Program-made: the position numbers and the translations under genes | Shown here: positions 21,028 to 32,736 of the stretch, piece after piece | Layout: each line of letters starts with the position of its first letter | Numbering within the stretch: position 1 is the first letter of the stretch | The notes under the pieces: model-generated | Told to the model about the DNA's origin: nothing | What the model saw: only the letters and a program-made list of their open reading frames with translations | Database searches by the model: none | NCBI GenBank assembly: GCA_036435485.1 | Contig: CM071599.1 | Span: 210,155,178-210,219,177 of the forward strand | Length of the DNA: 64,000 nt | Source: Saposhnikovia divaricata | Taxonomy: Eukaryota; Streptophyta; Magnoliopsida; Apiales; Apiaceae | Reading direction: 5' to 3'

Positions 21028-21880
21028 TTCACATGGTAAACGAAATAACATAAATTCAAATTTTGATTTCTGGTACATGCATATTAATATTTTTGTAAAA
21101 TCATAAATTATAAAATTTATTTATGTTTGTAATTACAAGGTACATGTAAGAATGAGCATTTCACCCAATATACCTGATCCCGGTCTGATTCTTTCCCCGT
21201 TTGGGTTGGGGATTCGGGAAATTTTTCGGGTCAACATGAAATATTATTGAATACAAATCCAGGGAAAGGGAACAGGCTCGGGGATTAAGGTATCCCGGCG
21301 CGATCCCCGATTCTGTTCCCCAATTGATTATCATATTAAAAAATACTTTTTTTAAATATATATTTATTAGATTATTAAAAAGACTGAAAGTGCGTGCATG
21401 TAATATAAAATTTTAAATATATAGGCCGCGAATAAATATATAGGCCGCGAATTCACATGGTACACGGAATAACATAAATTCATATTTTGATCTCTGGTAC
21501 GTGTATATTAATTTTTTTTGTAAAGTTATAAATTATATTATTAATCTATGTTTGTTATGCTCATAACAAAATGAAACAATTCACATGAGACGCATATGGA
21601 TGAGCATTTAATCCTACCTGCACGACTTTGATCTGATCCCTTTCCCGTTTGTGTTAGGTATTCGGTAAATTTTTTAGGGCAACATGAAATATTAAAGAAA
21701 AAAAATCCGAGGAAGGAAAGAGCCTCGAGGATTAAGGTATCCCGACCCTATCCCCGATTTTGTTAACCGAATGATTTATCATTTTTAATGAAAATAATTT
21801 TTTTAAATATATGTTTACGAGATTATTAAAATAACTATAATTTAAAAATTCAATTTTTTTAAACTTAGAATTTTATATAT
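21028..21880. repeat. Diverged tandem duplication, period about 424 bp
   Basis: TTCACATGGTA.AC..AATAAC at 21028 recurs at 21452. Both copies continue with CTGGTAC.TG, a TGTTTGT region, GATGAGCATTT-like sequence and the GC-rich block CCCGTTTG.GTT.G..ATTCGG and GGATTAAGGTATCCCG. The duplicated unit belongs to a decayed repeat; a third related GC-rich block (TTCCCGTTCGGGG) lies at 22060-22340. Confidence 0.75.
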
Positions 21881-22345
21881 AAAATTTAACAAAAATGAAA
21901 TTTTATTCTGATAATATTTTCCTCTTTTTTTATAAAAAAATTTATTCAAATCGTTATTCATAATATAATAATAATTTTATCTTGATTTATCAAATTAATT
22001 TTATTATTCGATATATTAGAGAATATAAAAATTTTAAAAAAATAAGAATCGCCAATTTTTCGCGGGGATCCTTTACCCTGTTCGGGGTAGAAATCATAAA
22101 GCAAATACAATCCTCATTAAAGAATCGATACGGGTTCAACGGTTATGTTCAAAATTTTAATGAAAAAATTTAAAATCCACGATTTCTCGCGGGAACCCTA
22201 TTTCCCGTTCGGGGCAAAGATCTAGGAACATAATGATCCTCGTTCGGAAACCAGGATGAGTTCAACGATTATGTTCGAATTCGGGGAGTATGACGAGTAT
22301 AACACTACCCGACCCTGAATTGACCAACATGATGCCCATCCCCAA
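21150..22345. mobile_element. Possible decayed TIR element
   Basis: GAATGAGCATTTCACCC near 21149 and GATGCCCATCCCC near 22331 (inverted GGGATGGGCATC) could be weak terminal inverted repeats around an interior of CGGGGATTCGGG-type repeats. No clear target-site duplication was found, so this is tentative. Confidence 0.3.
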
Positions 22346-22349
22346 GTAT

Positions 22350-23430
22350 ACATACAGCATGAATTTGTTTATTACTAAATTTGGACATCTAGATACGAAA
22401 TACAGTCAACTAAATACCAGGAAAAGAATAGGTACATCAATTTTTTATCAACTTAAAAACAAACGATAATACAACTAAATAATTGACAATAATATGTTAA
22501 TCCTATCTATTGACAAATATTAGATGAGTTTAATTGAAATTCAAAAAATATGTCAACAAAATAATATTCGAAAAATGTATGCACTTTAATGTGTGGGAGA
22601 TATGACAATTAACAATTTTATTATAATAATACATATTCAGCTCGTAAACACAATAATAATAATTTTATATAAATATGGAAATGCAGGTCGGTGAGAGGTT
22701 GTCAAAGATTAAAGAGAGATGATCGGAGAGAGGAATGATGAACAAACTTAAGGTTTTTAAAGACGAAAGAGAGGTAGTGAGGTAACATAAATGTGCAGAT
22801 ATGATGTGGTTGGAGGAATGAGCGGATCTAAGAAGTATAGTGAGGTGGCTGGATAATGATCGGAAAGAGGTCGAAGTGAGAAGGTACATAATCAGTAATA
22901 AATTGGAGTAGATATGAGGTAGACATATGAATAAAAGATAAAATAGATATTCAAAAAATATTGTGGCTAAGATCGAAAGTAGTTATAAAACTATTATCAT
23001 GGTGATTCTTTTAGGATTTTACTGAAAAATAAACTAAAGGACACTATATCATGGTAATACTTAATAGTTAAAGATTAACTCTTCTTATATACCACTTTTG
23101 TCGGTTATCCTTCTCACATTCAACAGACACCACTATAATTATGATCCTCGAAATTTAGAGTGTGCTAATAATTTGAATTTAGAACGATTATTAATAACTG
23201 AATCTCGGTAAATCGTTGCACGTGAAAGGTAAAACACACTGACAATAGTATATAACAGACTATCATGCACGGGCTATCATGCTAGTTATAATTAAATACG
23301 CAATGGTACCATCCATGTTGCAATAAATTATATACTACCACCTACAAAACTTACAAAAGTTACTCTAGTAATTAAACTGTATTGTTGTTGCATCAAAGTT
23401 GAGTACATATAAGATAAATCCAAAATCCGA
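22350..23430. other. AT-rich spacer, nothing firm
   Basis: No gene or clear repeat. GCACGGGCTATCATGCTAGT near 23266 has a Helitron-like CTAG-T end but lacks a proper hairpin. Confidence 0.4.
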
Positions 23431-23585
23431 ACAAAATCCAAAACCATTACTACCATTTTGCTACTGTCATGTCATGTACATCAGTATGTACATTCTAACC
23501 AATATGTACTTCATGCACAAACCCTGAATTGCAGTATTGTTAGCTCATAGAATCATGAGTAAAGTTATTATTTTACCAAATTGTC
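23431..23585. repeat. Spacer repeat, copy B
   Basis: This is the second copy of the repeat at 16391-16515, with the same order of blocks plus an extra GTACATCAGTATGTACATTC segment. It lies about 640 bp beyond the end of the MYB gene's coding region. Confidence 0.75.
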
Positions 23586-23614
23586 CTGGTTAGTTATGTC
23601 ATTGGTCGGGTTTA

Positions 23615-23656
23615 ACACACATAACCGACCAATAATTTGGTCGGTTATATGTGTTT
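23615..23656. repeat. Short perfect-type hairpin
   Basis: AACACACATAACCGACCA and TGGTCGGTTATATGTGTTT are inverted around a five-base loop, a stem of about 18 bp with one mismatch. It is located in the 3' flank of the MYB gene. Confidence 0.7.
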
Positions 23657-24222
23657 ACAAATTCTCTAATGTGGAGTCTTAGAAAATCAAAATTTCAAGG
23701 TTTAAATTATCTTCCTATAGAAGACACCATTAATATAATATGTACTATTAGTATTATAATTTGAATTACAATATTGATTTACAATATAAATGATAATTAG
23801 TAATTACAGCCAACCATCATCAATTGGGAATGTTACTAATCAAAGTGTTAATCATTCCAAAGAACATCGAAAGAAAATGATACTAATACAAGTATACAAC
23901 TGTACGAGCTTCTTCGTGTGCATGCATGAGCAGTGTCACTTATATACCTACCTTTGAAAGGGATCTTATTTTCGAATCTTCGACATTAATAATTTCTTAC
24001 TTTTGATTGAAGTTATTGTCTCTCTACATCTGAAGCTAGACTAAGGTAATGTGTCATGTCAGTTTGTGAAGTTTGTTTAAGGAAAGATTGGGGGAAGTGG
24101 AAAATAGCTAGGTGGATTAATTGAAGGAAATTGAGTATAGGTGAAGAAGAAAATGGATATCAATGGCCTCTTGGTCCAGCCGTATCAACCTCGCTCGCTC
24201 ACTCTAAGGAATGTCGAGGGGA

Positions 24223-27134
24223 TTAATCTATTAGGTGAAAGTCAAGGGCAGGAAGAAAAGAAGCATCTCTCATCAATTCTTCAAAGTCCCACTCTCCCAC
24301 TCTCAACTCATCTCCTTCCCAATAGTTTCCGGCCCCTCCCATGGTTGTTTCAACTTTGCTACTGTTATTCAAATTGTTACTATATATTGCATTGTTATTG
24401 TTGTAATCATATCCTAGATTTTCGACTACATTTATGCTCTCCAAAGGGGGAACATGTAGCTCACCTTCCATCCCTAAATTTCCACCAAAAATGCCATTTC
24501 CGCTTATCCCCTGCAGGCTTTGTGGTACATTTAAGAATGATTTAGTACTTGAACCCCATAGGTTTCTGCCATTATCAGTCACTGGCATTTTCGGATCAAC
24601 AACATAACTTAAACCCATGGATTGCAAAAAGAAAGATGACGGTACTGATAGATCAGTCGATGAGTCCATGTTCATCGTTGTGATGCTACAATGTGGTTGC
24701 ATCGAAAAGATCCCTCCTTTGGTACTGATCATCTCTTTAGGCTCTATAGACGAATCACTTGTGTTTGGCGTAGAGGTAGAGGATGAATTCTTAAGCCTCT
24801 TCTTTATCGTCGAATTCCAAAAGTTCTTGATTTCGTTATCAGTACGTCCAGGCAAGCGTGCTGCAATTTGGGACCATCTTCGTAACAGATTACGGAAAAA
24901 TCAAATCAATAAACATCAGTCAGTTACAAGTAATTAGGTGTATAACAGAAGATTTATATATCTACGTTATCTAACGAATATGCATGATCAAATCAATAAA
25001 CATCAGTCAGTTTCGAAACTTGATTTCTAAAACAACAATTGACATGGACCTTAGAGTATCTTCGACTCTAAGGTTTGTCCTAAATTCTTATAAACTAGCT
25101 TGTAATTTAAAGTATTTATCAACCACACATGCAGAAACGGACACAGACACATCGATTTCATAGACAAGAACACGTACAAATTTATATTGTCGTTTATATA
25201 TGTGATAGCTTGATTTATCTGATTTACGATCAAGTTATGTGATAATTTCAAACAGAAACATACGTACATAAGCCAAGAAAGTAAAAACTGGAACGTTAAG
25301 TAAAGAGCTCATTTAAAATTTTAAAATAACAGAAGAAAAAAACTTTAAGAGGATCTTATATATTATTATATATTAATATGGGATGGGTTAATATTACCGT
25401 TTGTTTCTGTTGGCTCAGATTCATTGTTCGATTATCACGACTTTTGTTCCGAGATTTATATAAAAATAAGAAAAATGCTAGGGGTACCAAATTAGGTACA
25501 AAAAATTATTACAAAATGATGTGACATTGTTTTGATTGGTTATAATTGTAATGAACTTGCCAAAATCATCCAATTAAAACATCCCAAAATGCCAAGTAAT
25601 TAGTGTCATGTCAGTAACAACTTTTGGTACCCAATTTGGTACCTACGTATTTTCTCCGTCTCATTTTACGTGAATCACTTCCTTTTTCATACATTTTAAT
25701 GTACTTGTAATTAACATATTTGTTTTATAAAAAGGTATAGGATCACTATTTTTATACAAAATCAAAAAAATATTATTTACAAATATCTTTTTGGAGTACA
25801 TTGAAATACGTGTAAAAAGTAAGTGTCCACATAAAGTGGAACGGAAGTAATACTAATTAACTTAGACGAGTTATAATTATGTTTTCTTGACTTCAAAAGC
25901 CTAAATGATAAGAAATTTGCTAGCTAAACCAATCGGTTTAATTTTTTTTTTTGCCAAATGAATTTACTTCCAAACAGCAATTATTGTTACACCCATAAAA
26001 TCTATGGCTGTGTAGAATCATCGAATCCATATTTTGTCAACTATATATATACAGGGGGATTACCTTGCACAAATGTTACGTACGTAAATTCCCAACATTA
26101 CAAACTAAGCAATGATTTGTTTTAAGAATTATGCATGTATTCGTGTATTAAATATTTATAAATTTATGATCGTATGTAATCAATCATATATATGTATACT
26201 GCTACTGAATCTTTATACGAGTAGTGCAAGCAATGGACTGTGATACTTAGGGTGTGTTCACTTGGAAAGAATGGAATGGGGTAGGAATGGAATGAAAATT
26301 ATAAACAAAATTTATGAAGAAAGGGGGATGTTGGGGGAAATAATGAACAAATATGAGGGAGAAGAAGTTTTTTATGATGAAGATTGCAAGGAAAATGATG
26401 AAGATTGGGAATGGAGCATTCCTTCCAAAACATGTGGGTTAGAATTCTAGTTCAAATTATTTGGAGAGGAATGAAGCAAGGAATGAAATTTATAAACACT
26501 TTCCCCGATCTCCCAAATAATAGTATAAATTTCATTCCATTCTCCCCTCATTCCATTCAATCCAAGTGAACATAACATTAATGTCTTTCAGATTAGTTGA
26601 GTTAAACAAAAACCGGTTTGGATATCGGATTATTAAAAAAAATAAAGAATAGTGCAAGCAAACAATGGAGAATAAACCTAAGTCTAAGAATTACGTGATG
26701 TATAGAATTTTAAGCAACAAACATGAACATTTTATCGATTTTTATCGAATTAGGGATTATGTATGCACACAACACAAGATCAAAACCATGCACGCAAGAA
26801 CAAATTGTCACACAAAGGGCTAGGAAAAGGTGATGAGTCAGTAGATTCACCTGTTGCCAAGAAGGGAATGGAAATGGATGATGAGATCTTCTTCTTGGGG
26901 CGAAAAGGCGCCGCGTTTAAGATCAGGCCTCAAGTAATTAATCCACCTGAGACGACAGCTTTTCCCACATCTCTGCAGACCTGCATTTCTTGCAACATCA
27001 CTCCAACATCCTTGTCCATTAGTTAACATATATTTCATTAACTTGTCATCCTCTTCCGGTGACCACAATCCTTTCCTAAGCTTCGAAACACTCCCATTAT
27101 CATTATTCTTCTTGCATTGATCTGGCTTTCTCAT
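24223..27134 (-). CDS. MYB46/83: R2R3-MYB transcription factor, MYB46/MYB83 clade
   Basis: The coding sequence is complement(join(24223..24877, 26851..27134)), 939 bp, 312 residues. Exon 1 ends in GGCAACAG before GTGAATC; exon 2 starts after CGAAG; the join restores Gly-Asn-Arg-Trp in R3. R2 spans about residues 20-70 (GLWSPEEDDKLMKYML, WSDVARNAGLQRCGKSCRL) and R3 about 73-121 (RGAFSPQEEDLIIHFH, LPGRTDNEIKNFWNST), with the regular Trp spacing. The start MRKPD, the near-invariant R2R3 and the acidic C-terminus ending GEWDFEELM...LDFHLID fit MYB46/MYB83. These nuclear master switches of secondary wall formation act below NAC (VND/NST) factors on cellulose, xylan and lignin genes. The serine-rich linker and Asn-rich region (about 125-280) are variable in the family. 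The 1,973-bp intron carries three MITEs. All visible signals are intact. Confidence 0.93.
25481..25643. mobile_element. MITE with GGTACCAAATT terminal repeats
   Basis: The left end GGGGTACCAAATTAGGTAC and right end GTACCCAATTTGGTACC are inverted, flanked by TA on both sides (25479-25480, 25644-25645). It is 163 bp and lies in the MYB intron. TA flanks suggest a mariner-type MITE. Confidence 0.75.
25650..25847. mobile_element. Stowaway-like MITE
   Basis: The ends TTTTCTCCGTCTCATTTTA and, inverted, CTTCCGTTCCACTTTATG match the Stowaway consensus CTCCCTCCGTCCC in degenerate form. TA dinucleotides flank it. It is 198 bp, almost touching the previous MITE in the MYB intron. Confidence 0.75.
26250..26577. 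mobile_element. Tourist/PIF-Harbinger-like MITE
   Basis: The ends GGGTGTGTTCACTTGG and, inverted, TGTTATGTTCACTTGGAT are flanked by TTA on both sides (26247-26249 and 26578-26580). The TTA duplication is typical of PIF/Harbinger elements. It lies near the 5' end of the MYB intron. Confidence 0.85.
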
Positions 27135-27316
27135 TTTTTGGTTATGAATTTATCCTTAAAACTCCTTTTAATGTCTCTCTCTCTCTCTCTTCCTCCCAAC
27201 TGTTTGCATGTTATAATGCACTTATAGTTTTATAGACATGGGTAGAGACTAGTGGAGCCAAAATCATGATGAAAAAGATGGTTGTGGGGTTTGCTTAAAA
27301 ATGGGGAGAGAGAGGG

Positions 27317-27398
<82 letters not shown>

Positions 27399-28040
27399 GG
27401 AGAGAGTTAGTTGAAGGTGGAGGAGAGAACGGTTTGGAGAGAGATAGGTGGTCGTCTTGTCTTTGACTCCATATATCTTGTCTTTTTCTCTACGTATATT
27501 TCTTCACACACAAGGTAATTTACGAAGTATCTAATATATATAATAATATACGTGTATATATGAGAAGCTGAAAAACTAGAAAGTTTGTTTTACAACCAAG
27601 CTAATTACAGATATTTGCTTCCACTACACATAATCTTTATCTCTCCTTCAACACGTGTAATTTAAGATAACAAAATTGCATCTTTTTAAACTATACAAAA
27701 CTCGATTTTGTGTTTATACATGTCAAACAGAGATTTGTCCAAATGGGAAGATCATAAAGGTGGTGCAATTGGAAAATGAGTTGTATTGTTTGAATTAGTG
27801 GCACTAACAACCGTATAGCATTATGTGTTTTGGATATTTTTTTTGTCACAATTGATTACGCAAAGAAACTAACTCTTATCACTAATAAAAACGCATCATT
27901 TTTTAAGGAACAGGATGTTAGTTAAGATGTTATTTTTCTAGGTAGAAATCAATGATTATCACTCGTAAAGTGAATCTTATCTCATGTAAGAAGAAGATTA
28001 TAACTAAATACAACCTCAGAACCGAAGGCCATGCTTGTAT
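27135..28040 (-). promoter_or_regulatory. 5' flank and leader of the MYB gene
   Basis: Upstream of the MYB start codon (right, on this strand) lie a CT-rich tract (27176-27196) and a (GA)n/(CT)n microsatellite at 27304-27394. Both are common in plant 5' UTRs and core promoters. No confident TATA box or named NAC binding site was assigned. Confidence 0.5.
27304..27394. repeat. (GA)n microsatellite
   Basis: A pure GA run from about 27319 to 27394, preceded by imperfect GA-rich sequence, 170-260 bp upstream of the MYB start codon. Length is likely polymorphic. Confidence 0.97.
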
Positions 28041-28048
28041 ATATTATC

Positions 28049-28734
28049 TAGGGCTAGCTGTACAAAGGTCAAAACCGGACTGATCAAAGACCAGATTTTT
28101 TCAGTTTCGTGAATGGAGAATCGGATTTGTTATAATCGATCTTGGAATCGGATCGGGTTGAAAAAACTCGGATTGGAACCGGATCGGCATGAACCGGTTA
28201 ATTAATTTTTATATAAAAAAGTAATTTTTTATAATTTAATATTTGTTTTTTTAAAGTTTAAATCTATTAAATAAATTAATTACTTTGCAAGTTAATGTAA
28301 GTTTAAAAATGAAGTCCATATCTTATTTATTGTGAAGTAATCGTAATTTCTAAACATGTGAGTGTCAAGTATTTGTCGTATGTAGTATGACATTTAATTA
28401 TTTTGATTGTAATGTTGATCACTACTATTTCATCAATTTATTTTCTACTAATTTGGTTTATCAAATTATGTTGTATTTAAATATTGAATTTCTATATTAG
28501 ATATTTTAAAAAGTAAAGTAGTATAAAATAGTTATATACATAAATCCGGTCCAGTCCGAACTTATTCAGAATTTGGACTAGATCGAATTGAAGACCGGAT
28601 GTTTTTGATTTTGTGGATCAGAGATCAAATCGATTATGCACGGTCCGGTTCGGGTCTTGGATCAATAAACCCGATCCGGAGTGTTAGACCCAATCTAATT
28701 TAATTTATCGGTCCGAAAGGTTGTACTAACTCTA
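28049..28734. mobile_element. hAT-like non-autonomous element
   Basis: The ends TAGGGCTAGCTGTAC and, inverted, TAGAGTTAGTACAACC form TIRs. The subterminal regions are full of ATCGGATC/GGTCCGGTT-type repeats with an AT-rich middle. ATTATC occurs on both sides, offset so that an exact 8-bp TSD is not certain. Confidence 0.65.
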
Positions 28735-28764
28735 ATTATCATTTTGAGTTTGAATTTAGGCTTG

Positions 28765-29045
28765 AGTTCCACTCCTGACAAATCCGATTCACCCATTGCC
28801 ATCCTGATTATCACTACTTTGAGTTTGATTTTTTCAAATCCGATTCAATTCACCCATTGCCATCCTGAAAAAGGCCCATTGCCCTTTCGGCGATTTGTTG
28901 AATTTTCCTATGAAACTAAAAGGTCCAAGAAACCGGGCCGATGCATTATAACATGGTATGCCCATGAACCTGTTGGGCCAATGTGCTGCAGGTGTGCCCA
29001 TGAACCTGTTGGGCCAATATGCTGCAACTATCATTCGGCAAATCC
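28765..29045. repeat. Two small local duplications
   Basis: CACCCATTGCCATCCTGA with a preceding CAAATCCGATTCA block occurs at about 28779 and 28838. GCCCATGAACCTGTTGGGCC occurs at about 28970 and 28999 in direct tandem. No coding role is seen. Confidence 0.75.
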
Positions 29046-29335
29046 AGTAAGACCATGACCCATCCGATACAATTTATCAACTAGTTGTCTTAAGTGTAAA
29101 AAGGTGAATGTAAAATGAATCCTTTGGGAGCATCATCAATAGCATTGTCAAGAGATTATCAATAATAAAATGACATGATATCTTCTTGGTTGCTAGCTTA
29201 TTTTAATCCCCACCGGGTCGATCTCCCGACCTCATGTAACCATGAGTGGAGTGGTAACCATTGGGGCAATCCGCCCTGATTGGCATGCTATTATTTAATG
29301 TTGATTCACATTAAATATTCATATAAAGGTCTTAT

Positions 29336-30056
29336 TCATATAAAGGTCTTTTTATTCCCTATATAAGAGTCGTTTTTCAAGTTTTTCATTGTGCCACAAT
29401 AAGAGTCCTTTTGTATTATCAAAGCAGGTGTCTCTCTACTTCCATTATTTATTGCTAAATTAATATGATCTTTTTCTCTTTCCGATACACCTTTCAGTCT
29501 TCCACCGTATGTCCATTTATCCTTCCTCACCCATTTTTTCAAAAAAATCAGAATTTGTACATTTAAAATATATTTGCTAGCACAAAGTTTTTGTTTTTGT
29601 AATTATTCAATATTTATTAATTTAAATAATATAAAAAAGAAACATGTATACAATTAGGAGTATGTGTTAAGTATAACAATTCTATTTAATAAAATAAAAT
29701 ATTATATTTATAATTACCAATAATTAACCAATTATCTTTTTCAGCTAAAATACGTTAACTTTTCTATTTTATTATTTTTCTCCAATAAAATCTATTCGGG
29801 TAGCTTTATTTATGTAAAAATAAAATTATATTATAATAAGTAATAATTAACCGATTACGTTTTCAGCTAAAACATATCATCTTTTCTATATTTTCAAACT
29901 AAAATTCATCATTTTCTCAAAATATCACGGACAACATATATATCAGATCATATCATTTAAAAATTTAAATCTACAAATTCATGTATTAAATTTTTTAATT
30001 CAAATTAAAAAAAATCATTATATTAAAGAATATCCGTGCATCGTACGGGTTTTAAG
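29336..30056. other. AT-rich Helitron-like debris
   Basis: No gene. Near 30031 CCGTGCATCGTACGGGTTTTAAGTTAG-T resembles a Helitron 3' hairpin and terminus (TTAG instead of CTAG). A 5' end was not found. The interior repeats TTTTCAGCTAAAA blocks. Confidence 0.4.
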
Positions 30057-30808
30057 TTAGTATAAATAATGACAAAACAAGTTCAGTGATAGTTGCTATT
30101 AATTTTTTTTAATAGTTTGTAAGCTAAACAATATGTTGAATAAAACAAACTTTTTTTAAAAAAATATTTCAATTTGCTTATAGTAATAAAATGAAAATCA
30201 ACAGTTTGTGATACACAATACTTTTATTATGAGCATGTATTATAATTACAAATGAAAGAATTTGTGAGATGAGACGAGAAGACGTAACTCAACGCTTGTT
30301 AAATGAAAAAAAAATAGTTTCCAAAAGAGAAAATAAATAAATTAAATGTAAATAAAATGTACAATATGAATTATAAATATAAAGCATTTGATAGATCGAA
30401 AGCATAAAAAATTGAGTTACGAGAGCTCACAAAATACATAAAAACACTTAACATAAAATAGATACAAAAATTAGTACTACAACAATAAACATGTAGGAAG
30501 AAAAGAGAGTTAAAAACAATGTAATTAAATGTATTCTTAATAGCCGTGCACAAGAGAAAAACAACCGTTAAATAGGGACAGAGGGAGTAATTATGTTTGC
30601 AGGCTGTTATTGACTATAATATTCGGCTTTAATTGACATGAAATGGTCGATTTTTTGGCGGAGATATGGGAACAAGAAGGTTTACAATCTTATATGATTG
30701 AGCATGACTTTGGTTGTGCCAAAACATGACTAAATTTTTTTAGTTTTAATTGAATTTTCTTGGTTTCAAAACAAGTGACCAACTCCCCTGCAACTTTCGG
30801 TTTTTCAG
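30057..30808. other. AT-rich spacer or intron left of the MFS exon
   Basis: AGGGACAGAGGGAGTA at 30575-30590 looks like the right end of a Stowaway-like MITE whose left end I could not place. No coding sequence except the exon that follows. Confidence 0.4.
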
Positions 30809-30959
30809 GTTCTGCTTATTGTTATTGCTGCTGCTACATGCTTTCTAGCAATTGGTATGGCCATTATTATGTCATCATGGACGGAAAATTATGGTGACTC
30901 TTTAGAGAACAAGGACTTGCTTACTCAATTCAAGGGCACTGTTATTGCTATTGCTTCAG
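30809..30959 (+). pseudogene. Single exon of an MFS transporter (molybdate-anion-transporter-like family)
   Basis: A 151-bp exon bounded by TTTTTCAG and GTGTGTAT encodes CFLAIGMAIIMSSWTENYGD followed by ENKDLLTQFKG and VIAIAS. It ends in phase 1 after Ser, as expected where the family continues with Asp-Glu-Lys. This is one of the most conserved parts of the plant MFS family annotated as molybdate-anion transporter or MFS_5, with an integral-membrane helix at its start. The flanking exons of that gene were not found in the window. Copia 2 starts 50 bp after the exon, in the following intron. It may be a stranded exon or captured cargo of the CACTA that ends at 46558. Confidence 0.75.
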
Positions 30960-31008
30960 GTGTGTATTATGACTTGTTTGTAAATTTTTCTTTACTTACA
31001 TTACAGAT

Positions 31009-31323
31009 TGTTGAACTATCCACTATAGAATAGTTTACGTAAAGAGTCTAGGGTCAAATAAGTAATTTCACAATTTTAGAATTCAGTTATTTTCCTACCA
31101 GCTTCAGTAACATAGCATCAGTGTATATATATAGATTAGTTTCATCTTCTAGAAAGTTAGTTAGTTACATCTCTCTTTCTCTCTTGTTCTCTATAATCTC
31201 TCTATCTCCATTAATGGAGTTTTGATGTAATGGACTATTTCAGTAAATTGTAGTTTCATACTGTTAATCAAACACATTATACTAGTTTTTACTTCCGTTT
31301 TGTTTATAATCATACTCATAACA
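31009..31323 (+). repeat. 5' LTR of copia 2
   Basis: Begins TGTTGAAC and ends TAACA next to the primer site. Contains a likely TATA region (TGTATATATATAG) followed by a CT-rich stretch. Confidence 0.92.
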
Positions 31324-31335
31324 TGGTATCAGAGC
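31324..31335 (+). other. Primer binding site of copia 2
   Basis: TGGTATCAGAGC immediately follows the 5' LTR and is complementary to the 3' end of initiator tRNA-Met. Confidence 0.95.
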
Positions 31336-31680
31336 TTGCGATGACGATCAGTCTTGTAATCAGTACTTGCAGATAAGATTTCTATCATTTTATAAGTTTC
31401 TTTTTACAGTCTTCTCGATTACGATCTTTTCTCGATTACGATCTTCAATATTCTTGAGTTTTTGCGAAGAGAAATCATGATGATGATATTGATTTGCGAT
31501 TTTTGTGTATCTGTGATATAGTTTTGTCTATAATTGATTCAGTGTATGTTGATTGTGTGGTTATCTGCTTGAATCTGCTTGAGAAGTTGTTGCACATATT
31601 GTGTTTGACAAAATTAGTAAGTGAATTTCTGGTTTTCTTGAACGGTTTCTTGTTTATTTCTGCAAAATTTCTCGAAATAT

Positions 31681-32736
31681 GTAACACAAGATCCTACTAG
31701 TGTGTATTACTTACATCCGTCTGATCACACTGGAATGAAGTTAGTTTCAGCAATGTTTAATGGAATTGGTTTTGCTAATTGGAAGAGATCTATGGTTATA
31801 GGCTTAACAGCTAAGAATAAGATGTCCTTTATAGATGGAACTTTGACTAAACCTGAAATTACGCATGCTGACTACAAGTCATGGAATCGTTGCAACAGTA
31901 TGATTATAGGATGGATAATTAGTGCACTGGAACCACAAATTGCTGTTAGTATTCTCTATATTGATACTGCAAGAGATGTTTGGGTTGATCTTGAAGATAG
32001 ATTTGGTCAGGTATCATCTGCACAGTTGTATGCGATTCAACAAGAGATTCATCAAATCTCTCAAGATTCTATGCCTATTGCTGAATATTATACTCACTTG
32101 AAGAAGCTTTGGGATGAATATGACAATCTGAAACCGTTACCAACTTGTGTGTGTACCAACTGTACTTGTGATTTAACTCAGAAATTTCTCAAGACTCAAC
32201 AGGATCAACGCATTATGATTTTCTTGATGAAGCTGTAGAATAACTATGTTAATGTTCAATCAAACATACTTATGATGGAGAATATGCCTTATATTTCTCA
32301 AGCTTACAGAATGTTGCTGCAAGAACAAAGTCATCGAGAAATTAGTCACTTGTCTTCCAACACTGAGGCTGTAGCTTTTGTTGCTGATAGAAGAAGATAC
32401 GAGGACAGGTCTCAATTTCCAAACAACAGATCTGTTTATCAACCTCCACATAAGGCTTACTCCAATTCAAATTTCTCTCAGAATTCCAAACAAGTCCCTC
32501 CCAAGAGAATCAATTACTACTGTGATCTTTGCAAAGTGTCAGGTCATAGCATGGAAAGGTGCTTCAAGCTAAATGGTTATCCAGAAAATTTTAAGGGGGG
32601 GCCATCCAGGAAATATGAAGCTTATGCAAATACTGAGAATGTTGTTGTTGTTGCTACTGATATGGGCAGTAATGTTTGTGATTTTAACCCTAATGTTGCA
32701 GGGTTTACTACTGATCAGTGTAAGCAACTTATGTAG
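31681..32736 (+). pseudogene. Gag of copia 2, with two in-frame stops
   Basis: One frame runs through YYLHPSDHTGMKLVS, FANWKRSMVIGLTAKNK (UBN2-type gag core), a Cys-rich KPLPTCVCTNC, and the zinc knuckle CDLCKVSGHSMERC near 32518. It is stopped by TAG at 32236-32238 and again at 32734-32736, yet continues in the same phase after each. Both codons differ from glutamine CAG by one C-to-T change. No clear ATG was found at the start of the homology (VYYLHPSD), so the initiation site is uncertain. Confidence 0.88.

Larger units (their letters stand above)
24878..26850 (-). other. Intron of the MYB gene
   Basis: This GT...AG intron has donor GTGAATC (26850-26844) and acceptor TACGAAG (ending 24878), phase 2. 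It splits R3 just after the GNR motif. It holds three MITEs at 25481-25643, 25650-25847 and 26250-26577. Confidence 0.9.

Noticed and set aside
23240..23290. Helitron 3' end (GCACGGGCTATCATGCTAGT)
   Set aside because: CTAG-T is present but the left arm of the hairpin is missing and no 5' end was found.
24141..24545. Plus-strand ORF of 134 codons
   Set aside because: Antisense to MYB exon 2, which has a clear protein identity.
29180..29290. Possible tRNA-derived SINE (GGGTCGATCTCCCGACCTCATG, inverted B-box-like)
   Set aside because: No convincing A box, tail or target-site duplication; left unannotated.
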